Shown: one piece after another, positions 12,771-25,300 of the stretch
How the letters are laid out: each line of letters starts with the position of its first letter
Position numbering within the stretch: position 1 is the first letter of the stretch
Source: Bugulina stolonifera
Lineage: Eukaryota; Bryozoa; Gymnolaemata; Cheilostomatida; Bugulidae
Assembly (NCBI GenBank): GCA_935421135.1
Contig: OW285195.1
Location: forward strand, 1,240,001 to 1,304,000
Length of the DNA stretch: 64,000 nt
Direction of reading: 5' to 3'
Translations under genes and position numbers: made by a program
Notes under the pieces: generated by a model
Seen by the model: only the letters and a program-made list of their open reading frames with translations
What the model was told of the DNA's origin: nothing
Databases searched by the model: none

Positions 12771-15700
12771 TTAACAAGGTATCACAGTAGAAGGTCGTGG
12801 CACTATTGTAGTATGTTTGATGAAGTGCCGAGTCAAGGTTTCTGTAGGAGTGTCTGAGGCTATTGACGGGTGGGGTGTAGGACCATCCCCGACGCCATTG
12901 TTTATATGTATTTGCTCCTCATATAAGGGTTTGTCCATCAGTGTTGTGTCCACAGACCGCCGATCTTCAAACACGCTCTCCGCTTCAGACTTGCAATCGT
13001 CTGCCCCACACGAGGTAAACTGATGCTCACTATTAGTACCTTCAGATTCACTAGTCATTGTCAACTTACGCTGGGTGTAAAGAGGCGGAGACTTATTAGA
13101 GTTGAGGAACCACTCCGATCTCTACAGATATACATGCATTGTACACATGAGCTCCTATTATACTTATAGTATCACACCATTAAATGATCATAAGAACTGA
13201 TATCAACTATTACCATTATAGCATATAGGGTCACACGGCAGCTCACCTTACGTAGTCTTGCCATTTGCCGTAGTTTAACAGAGTCAAACTTGGTCAAACT
13301 GCGACTGATGTTTCTGTCTAAGTAGTTAGGATTGAGAGATAAGTGTGATTTGAACTGTAAAATAGCAAATAAAAATTCTATTACAAGACAGGAAATGACT
13401 AATGGTTGAGTGTTTTTTATGTTGTAACGTAACGTATGCACTAAAGGATAGACTGATAATCTTACTTTACTGGTTGTATTTACATCGGGCACTGACATGC
13501 ACCCCATCATTGATCTCCTCGCCTGACTCGGTAGCAGAGGTGAAGGGTTGGCATCAGTCTCAGGAAGGGTGGCTTTGTCCCCGTCACCTAATTTCAGTAT
13601 GAAGTATAATATACATGTGTGTACTGTACTGTAGATGAGGACACATATTACTACAATAATATACAGGCTATACCGCACACACAAAGATACATGTGTAGGT
13701 TTATAATCTCTGGTACTGAAAATTGCCGAATGGTTGGAATTGTCCTCTCAACAGAGAACAACTCCCAATGTTAACTAAAATCGCTAACTAACTAACACTC
13801 CAAACCTGAGAATTAGTTACATGTATGTAGATAGCGTTGCGTATAACATTACGTATTAACAGGTTGGTATACTGACCTTCCCCCTCTGCTAGAAGACCTC
13901 TGGAACTGCATTCTTTACGCAGATGCTGAGCAAATGACCTGAGAGATGATTCACCTGTGTCAAGGACAAACTAGTGTCAAGGACAAACTAGTGTCAAGGA
14001 CAAACTAGTGTATAGAGCAGAACATGACTGCGCTGCATGAGTGTGTTATATAAAGGTGCAAACACACGAGAGCGTTTTGGGGCGAATTTGACGCTCGCGA
14101 ATCGCCAGAGTGCCAACGCTCTCAAAACGCTCAAGCTCAGCCTGCCAAAGTATTGAGACGATTCGCTCGATGCTGATTGGGTGGTAAACGGAGTTAGTAA
14201 ACATAAACACGTGGACTATCGCGGAGCGAATACATACCGGCATGTCATTGGCTAATGATTAAATCGCCGTGCTCTTCGTTCGCCCCGTGTGTTTATCAAG
14301 GGCATAGCGTTCGACGCTTGCTCAGAAAACGCTCGCCCCAAAACGCTCCCGTGTGTTTGCACCTTTATGTGTACTGAATGGCTATGTACATGTACATGTA
14401 CAGTGTTAATTACAAGTCATAGTATTATATTTTGACTGCTTGCTGATTGAGTCAGATACAACCACATGGTTCTCACAATACCACAGGCTATGGAGGAGGG
14501 ATTTACACTTTACAGGTTTCAACAAAACAAAAAACCAACTAGTAATGTAAGAGGGAGTGACCATAGCCCTAGAACCATCACAGGTTTACATGGGTGAGTA
14601 TGCTTACGTTCTATGCTGCCGTGCTGTGACACAGGGTATTGATACTGATATGTAAAACGTTCTGTCACCACGATTCCGGAACAGGTGACATCAGCAAAGT
14701 ACTGAAGATTGTCACTACCAAACAGAGTGGCTATGGCAAAGTGTTCGATCATGATCTCCATCACCTTAGCTGCTTTGTTTACTAGTGAGGGATTCTCTGT
14801 TGAATTTCTACAACAAACATAGTGTACAACCACATCAGTAATGATATCACCAGATAACACTGAGACATGGGAATATACTGCAGATAGCACCTAGACATGT
14901 GAATATACTACATTATAACATTTCAGGAATATACTAGAGATAACACTTAACAGGAATATACTACAGATAACACTTAACAGGAATATACTACAGATAACAC
15001 TTACAGGAACATACTACAGATAACACTTACAGGAATATACTACCAGTGACACTCTTGGCCATGGCTTCCGCTGACATGCTGTGGAACTCTATGTGATTGA
15101 CAATACGGAACCAAACTCCAAATAAGAGAGACAGGAAGTGCTGTGTGGATTGAGGTAGAGATCGGATGACTCTGAAAAAAGCCGGCATCAATAGGGTTTG
15201 TGGTTATCATTACTACAGTTTCATTTTTGAAGGTTTGGACTCTGTGGAGTTATCCCACTAATCTATGACATCATATCATATAGGCTACTCACTGATTGAT
15301 GACATCATGTCATATAGGTTACTCACTAATTGATGACATCATGTCATATAGGCTACTCACTGATTGATGATCTCATATCTCTCCAGGTCATGCTCTAAGT
15401 CCAGTATTGATAGCAGCTTATTTTCTAACTGGACCCCAAAAACTCCTCCTGGAATGCTTAGTAGAAACCTCTGCAAGCAGACAACTCCCATTAAAGTCTG
15501 ACACACAGTGAGAATAACATGGTGCAGCTTGATAATGCAGTAGTCCTTTATCGATTATGGGCACTCGTCACCCTTGATTGTAAATTCAAATTATCCCTTC
15601 TTCGTACAATTTCTGATCTTGTTTTACTTTTCTCAGTTTTGCTTGCCATTTGCTAGCCTATTTAATAATGTACCACAACTACATGTATAGGTAAATGCTG

Positions 15701-16957
15701 AAGAACCCAAGCCCTTTCTCCTGGTTAAAAGATTAAAAAAATTTTTGACAGATCATTGTCAGGAAAGGATCCCATCGAACTTTGGATAAGTATTACTTGA
15801 TTAACAAACTTTAAAAAAATGTGTCAAACTGCTTTAAAACAATGTGATCAGATCAGAAGAGGATAACTTGAATTATTAGCCCAAACATGGCTTATTTATG
15901 AGTGCTTATGCCCCACATCATTGAAATACTATCATTGATTATACCATGGTAGTTTACAACAATAATTCATATCATAGTCTATTCCATGTAAACAGTACCT
16001 GTATGATATGCATAGGCCTATATCAGGTGTAATAAATATGCACTTACTTTTATAACTGATGCTAACGTGTAAAAGTTGTAGTCAGAAAATCTGATTGGTC
16101 GTCCTTCAGCCAATCGTTTGATTATTTTACGTTGGTCAGTAGGGTTGCCTGGACGGCGGAATATATCAGGAACTGTAACTCCCTCCTGACTGATATACTT
16201 GAGTAAATTCTACAGCACATATTAACATTAACTTATGACACACCATGACCTAGTAAGCAGACGTTACAACTACCAGTGATTGCTAGTTTCAAACTAAAAC
16301 ATTCATAGGCCTACATTCTTCGTACTCTACATTATTATTAGGCTTGCATACAAAGATGTTTCACAAAAACAGTAACATAACATAGATCACCGGTCGCAAT
16401 CAGTGGACACTCACAATCAGTAGACACTCACGATCAGTAGACACTCACAATCAATAGATATTCACAATCAGTAGACATTCACAATCAGTAGATACTCACA
16501 ATCAGTAGACGCTCACAATCAGTAGACACTCACAATCAGTAGATATTCACAATCAGCAGATATTCACAATCAGTAGATACTCACAATCAGTAGACGCTCA
16601 CAATCAGTAGACACTCACAATCAGTAGATATTCAAAATCGGTAGACGCTCACAATCAGTAGATATTCACAATTAGTAGATACTCAAAATCAGTAGATATT
16701 CACAACCAGTAGTTACTCACGACCAGTAGACACTCAAAATCAGTTACTCACCAGCAGAGGTTCAGGAATAGAGTCATGCTTAAATGCGACGTTTAGAGGT
16801 ACAGAGAATTTCAGCCTAAAATGATAATAATGTAATCAATATAATCTTCATATTAATGTGCTATAAATATGTCACATAGAACAGAGTACTGATTAAATGT
16901 TGACCTGTAGAATAGTTCCACTGAGCTGTAACAGATCAATCCGATCATGTTGATAAA
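12771..16957 (-). CDS. RhoGAP-domain protein, ARHGAP20-like, 10 exons
   Basis: Exons in transcript order: 16957-16905, 16815-16752, 16209-16048, 15470-15361, 15171-15031, 14807-14608, 13954-13877, 13587-13471, 13317-13247, 13070-12771 (TAA). All phases match. The exon-8 donor at 13471 (A|GTAAAG) was chosen over the stronger site at 13466 because only it keeps frame. If translation starts at the ATG at 16948, the product is 428 residues; the first exon may instead be internal. The RhoGAP core includes VPDIFRRPGNP with the arginine finger, YTLASVIKRFLLSIPGGVF and SLPQSTQHFLSLLFG, which resembles ARHGAP20/TAGAP. The family stimulates GTP hydrolysis by Rho-type GTPases. The usual Asn of the MTAxNLA motif is Ala (MSAEAMAKS), so activity may be weakened. 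The tail after residue 260 is Ser/Arg- then acid-rich. Confidence 0.8.
13957..14011 (-). repeat. 17-bp x3 array abutting the RhoGAP exon-7 acceptor
   Basis: Three copies of ACTAGTTTGTCCTTGAC (minus strand) immediately precede the acceptor ACAG at 13955. Each copy ends in a cryptic TAG. Confidence 0.85.
14057..14366. mobile_element. MITE with long GC-rich inverted termini, RhoGAP intron 6
   Basis: The termini AAGGTGCAAACACACGAGAG and the inverted copy differ by one base, and similarity extends about 35 bp (…GCGTTTTGGGGCGA). The interior is rich in GCGAAC/CGCTC words. The flanks could be a TA or TWA duplication, so Tc1/mariner-like or Harbinger-like origin is undecided. No coding capacity. Confidence 0.75.
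14888..15036 (-). repeat. 26-27-bp array over the RhoGAP intron-5 donor
   Basis: On the minus strand the exon end GTATATTCCT and donor GTAAGTGTTATC recur about five times, increasingly diverged downstream (the second copy keeps GTAAGTG, later copies have GTTAAGTG). Only the first donor keeps frame with exon 6. Confidence 0.85.
15262..15370 (-). repeat. 34-bp x3 array over the RhoGAP intron-4 donor
   Basis: The unit consists of the last 10 exon bases (TCATCAATCA), the donor GTGAGTAGCC and 14 more intron bases. There are three nearly perfect copies and a degenerate fourth start. The unit length is not a multiple of three, so only the exon-proximal donor preserves the RhoGAP frame. Confidence 0.9.
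16388..16757 (-). repeat. 17-bp minisatellite from the RhoGAP intron-2 donor
   Basis: About 20 copies of a 17-bp unit (plus-strand form CACAATCAGTAGACACT, with variants) run from the exon-2 donor into the intron. The minus-strand unit contains GTGAGT..CTACTGAT, matching the donor context CTG|GTGAGTAACTGAT, so the array appears derived from the splice site. Confidence 0.8.
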
Positions 16958-17821
16958 CTGCAGTCTAACAGATGATAGAGTATGCCTGGTCTACTCCCCA
17001 ATACCACAGCTCTACCAATACACATTGACTACTCAACTAACAGTGTAGTCAGCTATTACGACTCCAGTATACAGATTACCATGCGATTAGGATTACTAGG
17101 CATGTGAATCAGCAATCACAGGTAGAAGCACAGACGGACAAGCAAGCAGCAGAACAAGTACCAATCTAATTCTGCTAATCCTGCTGATATAATTATGAAC
17201 CCTTGACTATTCCTGCTTTCTGGAAGTACATACTCATAGACTCTTGTGTTATCACTGGGTAGCAGTGCGGTTGGTGAGGCAAGATAAACATAAAATACAG
17301 CAATAATTATATAGCCTACACGTATAGGTAGTAGGTAACACGAAACAACAGACGACAGTTGTGTCCACCACAGCTAGCCTACATGTAGGCCTACTTAGCC
17401 TACTTAGCCTACATGTACGCAAGTGGACACCTGGTCAAAGAGGACCACTTACATGTGCTTATAATGCCAACATAACACTAATATACAAACATGTGCAGGC
17501 ATTAGATTAATGATAATCACATATTAATTTCCCTTAATCTACTTTTGCTATAAATACTGTAGCTTTGAAGTATTTCCTGGTGCAGAACAAGTTAAAGGTA
17601 CTGAAGTTTATTTCATATGATATACACAGAGTAAGTGTAGCAGTATATATACACCTACACTGTACTCTAGAGTCCACACCATAATTACACTGGCCAACAC
17701 AGTGCACATAACAGTGCACTCCTAGCTACATGTAAAAGGGAACTGCTTATTCTGTGAAGTTGTCTTCTCTTTACTTCATTTGTTTACAGTATAAATTATT
17801 GCTAGTGTGTTTCTGTAAAAC

Positions 17822-18247
17822 TCATCCTCTTGTTACACAGGAAGCACAGCAACAACAAGCAGTATAAATAGGGACAGTGGTGGAGGCAGTGGTGGAGGCA
17901 GTGGTGGAGACAGTGGTGGAGGCAGTGGTGGAGGCGGTGACTGGGACAGTGGTGCAGGCAGTGGTGGAGGCAGTGGTGGGAGGCAGTGGTGGGAGGCGGT
18001 GACTGTGAGTGGTGGAGGCAGTGGTGGAGGCAGTGGTGGAGGCAGTGGTGGGAGGCAGTGGTGGGAGGCGGTGACTGTGAGTGGTGGAGGCAGTGGTGGA
18101 GACAGTGGTGGAGACAGTGACTGTGACAGTGGTGGAGACAGTGACTGTGACAGTGGTGGAGAAAGTGACTGTGGCAGCAGTGGTGGAGACAGCCACCTAG
18201 CAGAGGATGATTCAGAAGGAGTAGCACAAAGTGTCCATATTGTCTAA
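17822..18247 (+). CDS. Gly/Ser-repeat open frame with acidic C-terminus (doubtful)
   Basis: After an acceptor-like TTACACAG (17841) the plus strand stays open to TAA at 18245-18247. The translation is GGGS/GGDS repeats from a 6/12-bp (GGTGGA/GGCAGT) minisatellite, interrupted twice by RQWWEAVTVS, and ends in a non-repetitive acidic tail (AEDDSEGVAQSVHIV). It could be the last exon of a plus-strand gene with a glycine-rich tail. No upstream exon was found and the complementary strand is also open, so a plain minisatellite is at least as likely. Confidence 0.25.
   Translation, partial: SSSCYTGSTATTSSINRDSGGGSGGGSGGDSGGGSGGGGDWDSGAGSGGGSGGRQWWEAVTVSGGGSGGGSGGGSGGRQWWEAVTVSGGGSGGDSGGDSDCDSGGDSDCDSGGESDCGSSGGDSHLAEDDSEGVAQSVHIV
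17876..18190. repeat. G-rich 6/12-bp minisatellite
   Basis: Runs of GTGGAGGCAGTG with GTGGAGACAGTG variants, arranged in larger blocks that include a duplicated segment with GGGAGGCAGTGGTGGGAGGC. There is strong strand asymmetry in G versus C. Confidence 0.9.
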
Positions 18248-19335
18248 TGGATAGTGATAGTTGGGGAAACAGAGAGTAGGTTACACTGGGCTTCAGTGGG
18301 TTACCCTGTGCGTGTAGGAAAAGTACATTGGTCAGTGTCTAGTGGGGAGTGTGGTAACACGTGTCTGCAGGAGAAACTAGTGGAGGGTGTAGAGATGGTA
18401 CTTGGCTGATATAGCCTACCATAAGAAAAGTATAATTGGTATATAATGTGTGGGTAGGCTGGAGTAGTGCTGGGCGGTTTTGATTTGCATGTGCATTCAG
18501 TTTTTTTGCAAGATTTTTCAAAAAACTGAATGAAACCGAAGTTGTCTTCTCACCCTCGGTTTAATTCGGTTTTTTTTATTTATGAAAATAAAACCGAACC
18601 GAACCGTAATTATGGCGGAAAAATTAAAATCTTTTTGGAGTTATCATCCCTTGATTCTATACGGAAAAGAGCAGACAACTCCAGTACGAAGTATATCACG
18701 CATTTTGGAGTTATCACACTTCTCATTCCAATCATTATAGAGAAGACAACTCGCGCGGCAAACTAGCCAATCCTGACTATAAACTTGAATTTATAGAAGT
18801 TCAGCTGTGGTCGGACTTGCAGGAAGCTCACAGATGCTAGTCAGGTTTAGCAATAGAGAAGCATATAATACTGTATGATCAGGTTGCAACATTAATTATA
18901 TTTACTAAAATATAGATACAAGAATTTATTGTTTTGGTTTACAACTTGTATTTTATTATTTACTAGAAACTAACCCATCTAGCCAAAATATTCACAAAAA
19001 CTGACAATGCAATCTGTAAAGTAAGTAGTATAGCAATCAGCCACATTGAAATGAAAATACAGGTGATACAGTAATGGTACATAACTAAATATGATGAGTG
19101 CAGGAAGTAGGTTACTAGCGACCAGCTAAATAATATATTATCAAAACAGTACTGAACTTAGTTTATCAGCAACCAGCTAAATAACATATCAAAAATTAAT
19201 CTACAGGTAATAAATAGTGAATATACGATGAATACAGAAAGTAGGTTATCTGCAACCAGCTATAGCATATCTTACAGTGCTACTGTGGCCAGAAGTGGGA
19301 GTTGGGAGTGGGAGTTCTCTTTCATGGGATTTTCA

Positions 19336-19434
19336 TCAAGATGGCAAGTCTTCTGATTTAAGAATTCGATGATAAATAACTTCTAGAAACTCGAGCTCTC
19401 TTTTTGTACTGTCTGCTGCTGCTGTAGTATTCAT
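19336..19434 (-). CDS. Short coding-like frame inside the giant hAT interval
   Basis: ATG to TGA, 32 residues (TKRELEFLEVIYHRILKSE in its second half), with a few more open codons upstream of the ATG. The composition looks protein-like and helical. It could be a transposase or passenger fragment, or chance. I cannot name a family. Confidence 0.2.
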   Translation of the reverse strand: MNTTAAADSTKRELEFLEVIYHRILKSEDLPS

Positions 19435-19725
19435 TGCTGTCACTGGATCACAACATACATCATTACATCATCATCATCAGCAAGGGCAAGGATATCAACA
19501 AGACTCCTTTTACTTGTAGGCCTACCGGGGACTGTAATTAAAGTAGTGTCAAGTTTGGAATCAAGAATATGACCATTTTAAATAGTTAAGCTCTAAGTTT
19601 TACCCTCTAAATGAAGTGCAACTTGATTAGCTTGGGCAACTATCTGTGGGTTGAATGCTGCTTAGCAGTTTCAGCATTTTCTAAATGCTCAAATTTGATT
19701 GACAGGTGATGGTAAGTGGCTAAAC

Positions 19726-22487
19726 AAATATGATTGCTGTTGAATCATATTTAACTTACTATCTCTGAAGATGATCAAACACATGCTATTCTAGTGCACA
19801 CATCACTAACTCGGCCTACTAGTAACCGGTTGGCAATGCACTAGCAGCTACAAGAGTATATACATGTAATAGAGACATTGAAGGCAATAAACTATGACTG
19901 TATGCCAAGCACAGAGCAGATATTATCCAGAAAATTCTACTGAATAACGACTACACTCAAGATATTATACAATCATGTACCTACATCACTGATATTGTGT
20001 GTATAATATTTCTAATGCTAATTCATTGTACAATGAACCTATATTGCCAGAAAGGATGGATGTGTTATTTTTTACAAAGCTTTGCACCTACATGTACATG
20101 TGTCATATCATTTTGGTTGTAATATCAATATGCTACAACATGTACATGTACATGTCATGTACATGTAGTAGCATATATTACAACCAAAATTATATGACAA
20201 ATATGATTGCTGTTGAATCATATTTAACTTACTATCTCGAAGATGATCAAACACATGCTATTCTAGTGCACACATGACTAACTATGCCTACTAGTAACCA
20301 ACTAACCTGTTGGCAATGCGCCAGCAGCTACAAGAGTACATACTAGAGACATCGAAGGCAATGAACTATGACTGCATGCCATGAGCAGATGTTATCCAGA
20401 AAATTCTACTGAATAACGACTACACTCAAGAAATTATACAGTCATTTACCTACATCACTGATATTGTGTGTATAATATTTCTAATGCTAATTCATTGTAG
20501 GCCCACAATGAACCTGTATTGCCAGAAAGGATGGGTGTGTTATTTTTACAAAGCTTTGCACCTACATGTACATGTGTCATATCATTTTGGTTGTAATATC
20601 AATATGCTACTACATGTACATGTACATGTCATGTTATGTACATGTCATGTTATGTACATGTCATGTTATGTACATGTCATGTTATGTACATGTCATGTTA
20701 TGTACATGTCATGTACATGTAGTAGCATATATTACAACCAAAATTATATGACAAATATGATTGCTGTTGAATCATATTAACTTACTATCTCGAAGATGAT
20801 CAAACACATGCTATTCTAGTGCACACATGACTAACTATGCCTACTAGTAACCAACTAACCTGTTGGCAATGCGCCAGCAGCTACAAGAGTACATACTAGA
20901 GACATCGAAGGCAATGAACTATGACTGCATGCCATGAGCAGATGTTATCCAGAAAATTCTACTGAATAACGACTACACTCAAGAAATTATACAGTCATTT
21001 ACCTACATCACTGATATTGTGTGTATAATATTTCTAATGCTAATTCATTGTAGGCCCACAATGAACCTGTATTGCCAGAAAGGATGGGTGTGTTATTTTT
21101 ACAAAGCTTTGCACCTACATGTACATGTGTCATATCATTTTGGTTGTAATATCAATATGCTACTACATGTACATGTACATGTCATGTTATGTACATGTCA
21201 TGTTATGTACATGTCATGTTATGTACATGTCATGTTATGTACATGTCATGTTATGTACATGTCATGTACATGTAGTAGCATATATTACAACCAAAATGAT
21301 ATGACAAATATGATTGCTGTTGAATCATATTAACTTACTATCTCGAAGATGATCAAACACATGCTATTCTAGTGCACACATGACTAACTAACTATGCCTA
21401 CTAGTAACCAACTAACCTGTTGGCAATGCGCCAGCAGCTACAAGAGTACATACTAGAGACATCGAAGGCAATGAACTATGACTGCATGCCATGAGCAGAT
21501 GTTATCCAGAAAATTCTACTGAATAACGACTACACTCAAATTATACAGTCATTTACCTACATCACTGATATTGTGTGTATAATATTTCTAATGCTAATTC
21601 ATTGTAGGCCTACAATGAACCTGTATTGCCAGAAAGGATGGGTGTGTTATTTTTACAAAGCTTTGCACCTACATGTACATGTGTCATATCATTTTGGTTG
21701 TAATATCAATATGCTACTACATGTACATGTACATGTCATGTACATGTAGTAGCATATATTACAACCAAAATTATATGACAAATATGATTGCTGTTGAATC
21801 ATATTTAACTTACTATCTCGAAGATGATCAAACACATGCTATTCTAGTGCACACATGACTAACTATGCCTACTAGTAACCAACTAACCTGTTGGCAATGC
21901 GCCAGCAGCTACAAGAGTACATACTAGAGACATCGAAGGCAATGAACTATGACTGCATGCCATGAGCAGATGTTATCCAGAAAATTCTACTGAATAACGA
22001 CTACACTCAAGAAATTATACAGTCATTTACCTACATCACTGATATTGTGTGTATAATATTTCTAATGCTAATTCATTGTAGGCCCACAATGAACCTGTAT
22101 TGCCAGAAAGGATGGGTGTGTTATTTTTACAAAGCTTTGCACCTACATGTACATGTGTCATATCATTTTGGTTGTAATATCAATATGCTACTACATGTAC
22201 ATGTACATGTCATGTTATGTACATGTCATGTTATGTACATGTCATGTTATGTACATGTCATGTTATGTACATGTCATGTACATGTAGTAGCATATATTAC
22301 AACCAAAATGATATGACAAATATGATTGCTGTTGAATCATATTAACTTACTATCTCGAAGATGATCAAACACATGCTATTCTAGTGCACACATGACTAAC
22401 TAACTATGCCTACTAGTAACCAACTAACCTGTTGGCAATGCGCCAGCAGCTACAAGAGTACATAATAGAGACATCGAAGGCAATGAA
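19726..22487. repeat. Macrosatellite, about 474-554-bp units with hairpin core
   Basis: Unit starts (AAATATGATTGCTGTTG) are at 19726, 20199, 20753, 21306, 21780 and 22318. Unit lengths 473, 554, 553, 474 and 538 differ by multiples of 16 bp because an inner 16-bp minisatellite (ATGTTATGTACATGTC) is present in 0, 5, 5, 0 and 4 copies. The inner array is the loop of a long inverted repeat: ATTTTGGTTGTAATAT…GCTACTACATGTAC on one arm and its complement on the other. A second short palindrome (AAATATGATT…GAATCATATTT) marks each unit start. The repeated Met/Tyr/Cys/His-rich frames are translations of the satellite, not genes. Confidence 0.95.
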
Positions 22488-25300
22488 TAGTACAGAAGCA
22501 ACCTCCCTTTTTATAAAGATTTCTAGCAATTGAGGTGGGGCCAGGTATTTTTTGCATGAAACTCTTAATTATACATAAATATTTTGATATGCAAATTTCT
22601 ACACCTCACATAGTGCCAGTATAGTTGTTGTGGTCAATTGATTTATCGTGCAAGTAAAAATAACAAACATTTGTTAGATCGCCATTGATAAGCCGGAAAA
22701 GATTGCTTTAGTGTTAGTGCTCATGCGTAACGGCAAACACTGTCCAATTAGAAGTGGTTGTGCCTGCGGATTTCTATAGTAACCACAATAACAACAGCTG
22801 CACATGGCCAAATAGCAGTTACTAGTATTACTAGACATAATTAGTAATACTAGATACATGTAGTTATAATATTGTTGATTAGGATTGCTACTGCTATAAT
22901 GCCCTAATGGCTATATGAATTGAGTTGTGGGAGGTTTATAATGTGTTAGACTAAGGTAATACAACAGCTACAACAATGGATAATTGTTTGTTTTACTGCT
23001 GTGAAAATATCAAAGACAAACCAGTTATTCTCTTCACCATATTAACCCCCAAAAGTGGGGAATAGGTGTGAATGTGTTCTGATGTGCTGCATATAGAAAA
23101 TTGGTCTCAACATTCACTCAGGGAGAACTTGTGTCAATTTTCCTAACTAGTATTCTTCAAAATTGATGAAAAAACTGGCTCTAGCAACTAAAAGTCATCA
23201 ATACTTCATTACTCTAGGTATTTTGGTGCATGTAATACACCTATATCTATACACATGTACAGTAGATAATATACCCATACATACATGTACATCCTTCTAC
23301 TATATAACATAGGCTACTTGCAGTATTAGAGAGCAATATTCAATGAATCATGCTACATGCAATGTAAACAGGGAAGTAGACCAAAAAGTCGTTGGCTCTC
23401 AAATTAGCCATGTATATTCATAAGTAGTGTAATTTATTTATTTCCTGCTTTTAGTACTGAACATAACTAATAGATGAAATAAACTACATAATAATGTTAC
23501 ATTTTGATGTTAAATTGCAAACTATTGTTAAGTGAGTTACATATTCATGCTACATAAGTATAATATGTGGTTATTGCTCTATATTTAAAGTGTGATCAAA
23601 TTGTCAATAGATTTAATAAACCAAACGAAATCATAAAATCACCAAGTCCATCAGAAAGTGTGCATGCTGAAAGTCCTGTGTCACCATAGGCAAGCATTAT
23701 TTGCTAATTTATATAAAAAGATCAGACAAAACCATAACCATGCCCACTTAGGAAGTTCCTTACAAACACTAGCAGTTAAAATAAGTAATCTCTGTACACT
23801 GGGCTGTTACTACATGTAGGGGGCCTACTTACAATATGTAGTTGTATCTAGGAAACGTAGATGGGGTATTGGATAAAACTCATGGGGATCAAGAAGAGAA
23901 AAATGCCAAAGGGGAGCCTCAGAGTCAGCATGGTAGACCATGATGATGCCAGATATTAGGAAGAGGCAAGGTGTTTTTTGATTGAATAACTTACAAAGCA
24001 TTTTTCACAAAAACACATTTGTGTGACAGCCTCTAGCTTTCCACATAATTGAAACCAAAATTATAGTGACACCAAGTAACATAAAAAACTGTAAAGGATA
24101 ATAATTGGGCATTACAACACACCGACTGCTTGTATAACATTCACATGTACAAGCCAACTAAACCCAGTCTTCAGGCTACTAACATCCGTGGGTCCCAACT
24201 ACAGTGCCTATATTATGCATATTCAGTACTATTAATAGGGACATGTATTATAGGCCTATAATTTCAAAAAATTATGATTTAATACTTCTTAACCTCCTAG
24301 TAGATATACACGTAGGCCCTCATATATATGCACCTCGGCTTACATCTATATATCCTAAATATGCAGATGAATGCTTATAACTGATTTAACAACAAATACT
24401 CCCCTATGGCAATTGCAAGCGTTCACTGGTCACTACAAGAAACATAAACTCATGAAATTGTACGCTAGGAATTAATACATGTACATGTACATTATCAATT
24501 GATTTACCAATCAGTTTCTCAGAGGTGGAGGTGCGGTTCTAAGGTGAACTACCACATTGCCGACTAATCCAAGCAGCACCTAATTGGCCACTGGATTCCT
24601 AGGCTGCATCCTCAGATCCTTGATGCAACATGTTCTGTACCTGCATGCGTATCTAGTAATGCAACCAGAAGTAATGCATTTCTACCAAGTTTTGAAAGCA
24701 ATTCTGATGGCGGTATTTACTATTTGAGGGTTTTTATCAACTTCTAAAAGGCCTCTTAGTCTCCGAGGTCACTTTAATTTGTATAATATTTTCATTAACT
24801 GGATTATTATTGTTGCTGCTCACAACTCTTCATGCCTAGCCTATTGGTGTAGGATGTTAACAAGTAGGAAATGTACATAGAGAGGTGTAGGATAACAGTG
24901 TAGAAATCTATGACTTGTATGTTCATAGGAATCTCAAAAGTTCAGTAGCGGATAATAACAGATATTTTTCAAACTGTTCCTAACTTTATGCTATTTTAAA
25001 ATGTGTTCCTTTGTTGAATGTTACATTTTATGTAATTTAAACAGAGTTTCTCAAACACATTAGAAGTGTGTGATAGCGGTGTCTTGGTTATACATGACAA
25101 TTTTCGAAATCGATAGAATCTGTACAATAGTACTAAAACTTGCTATTATACCTAGAACTGGCACCTTAGGAGGTGTAGAAATGTCATATTTGAAATCAGC
25201 ACAAAATTCTGATCTAGATACATGTCTTTTTATGTGGCCCCACTTCGATTGCTAGAACGGCTATTTTTTTTCAAGATATCCAGAGGTTGCTTCTGTACTA
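22488..25300. mobile_element. 2.8-kb TIR element inserted into the macrosatellite
   Basis: Inverted termini TAGTACAGAAGCAACCTC…GAGGTTGCTTCTGTACTA (18 bp, perfect) interrupt satellite unit 6. The sequence CAATGAA continues on the far side as GAACTATGACTGC, giving a 3-bp direct repeat GAA and an intact target when the element is removed. No transposase frame is visible, so it is non-autonomous. The superfamily is not assigned: 3-bp duplications occur in several TIR groups. Confidence 0.85.

Noticed and set aside
12426..12777. Ser/Gln-rich minus-strand frames
   Set aside because: They lie in the 20/40-bp minisatellite after the RhoGAP stop codon.
20466..22316. Several related open frames rich in Met, Tyr, Cys, His and Val
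   Set aside because: They repeat with the macrosatellite period and are translations of ACATGT-type repeats; no independent coding sign.
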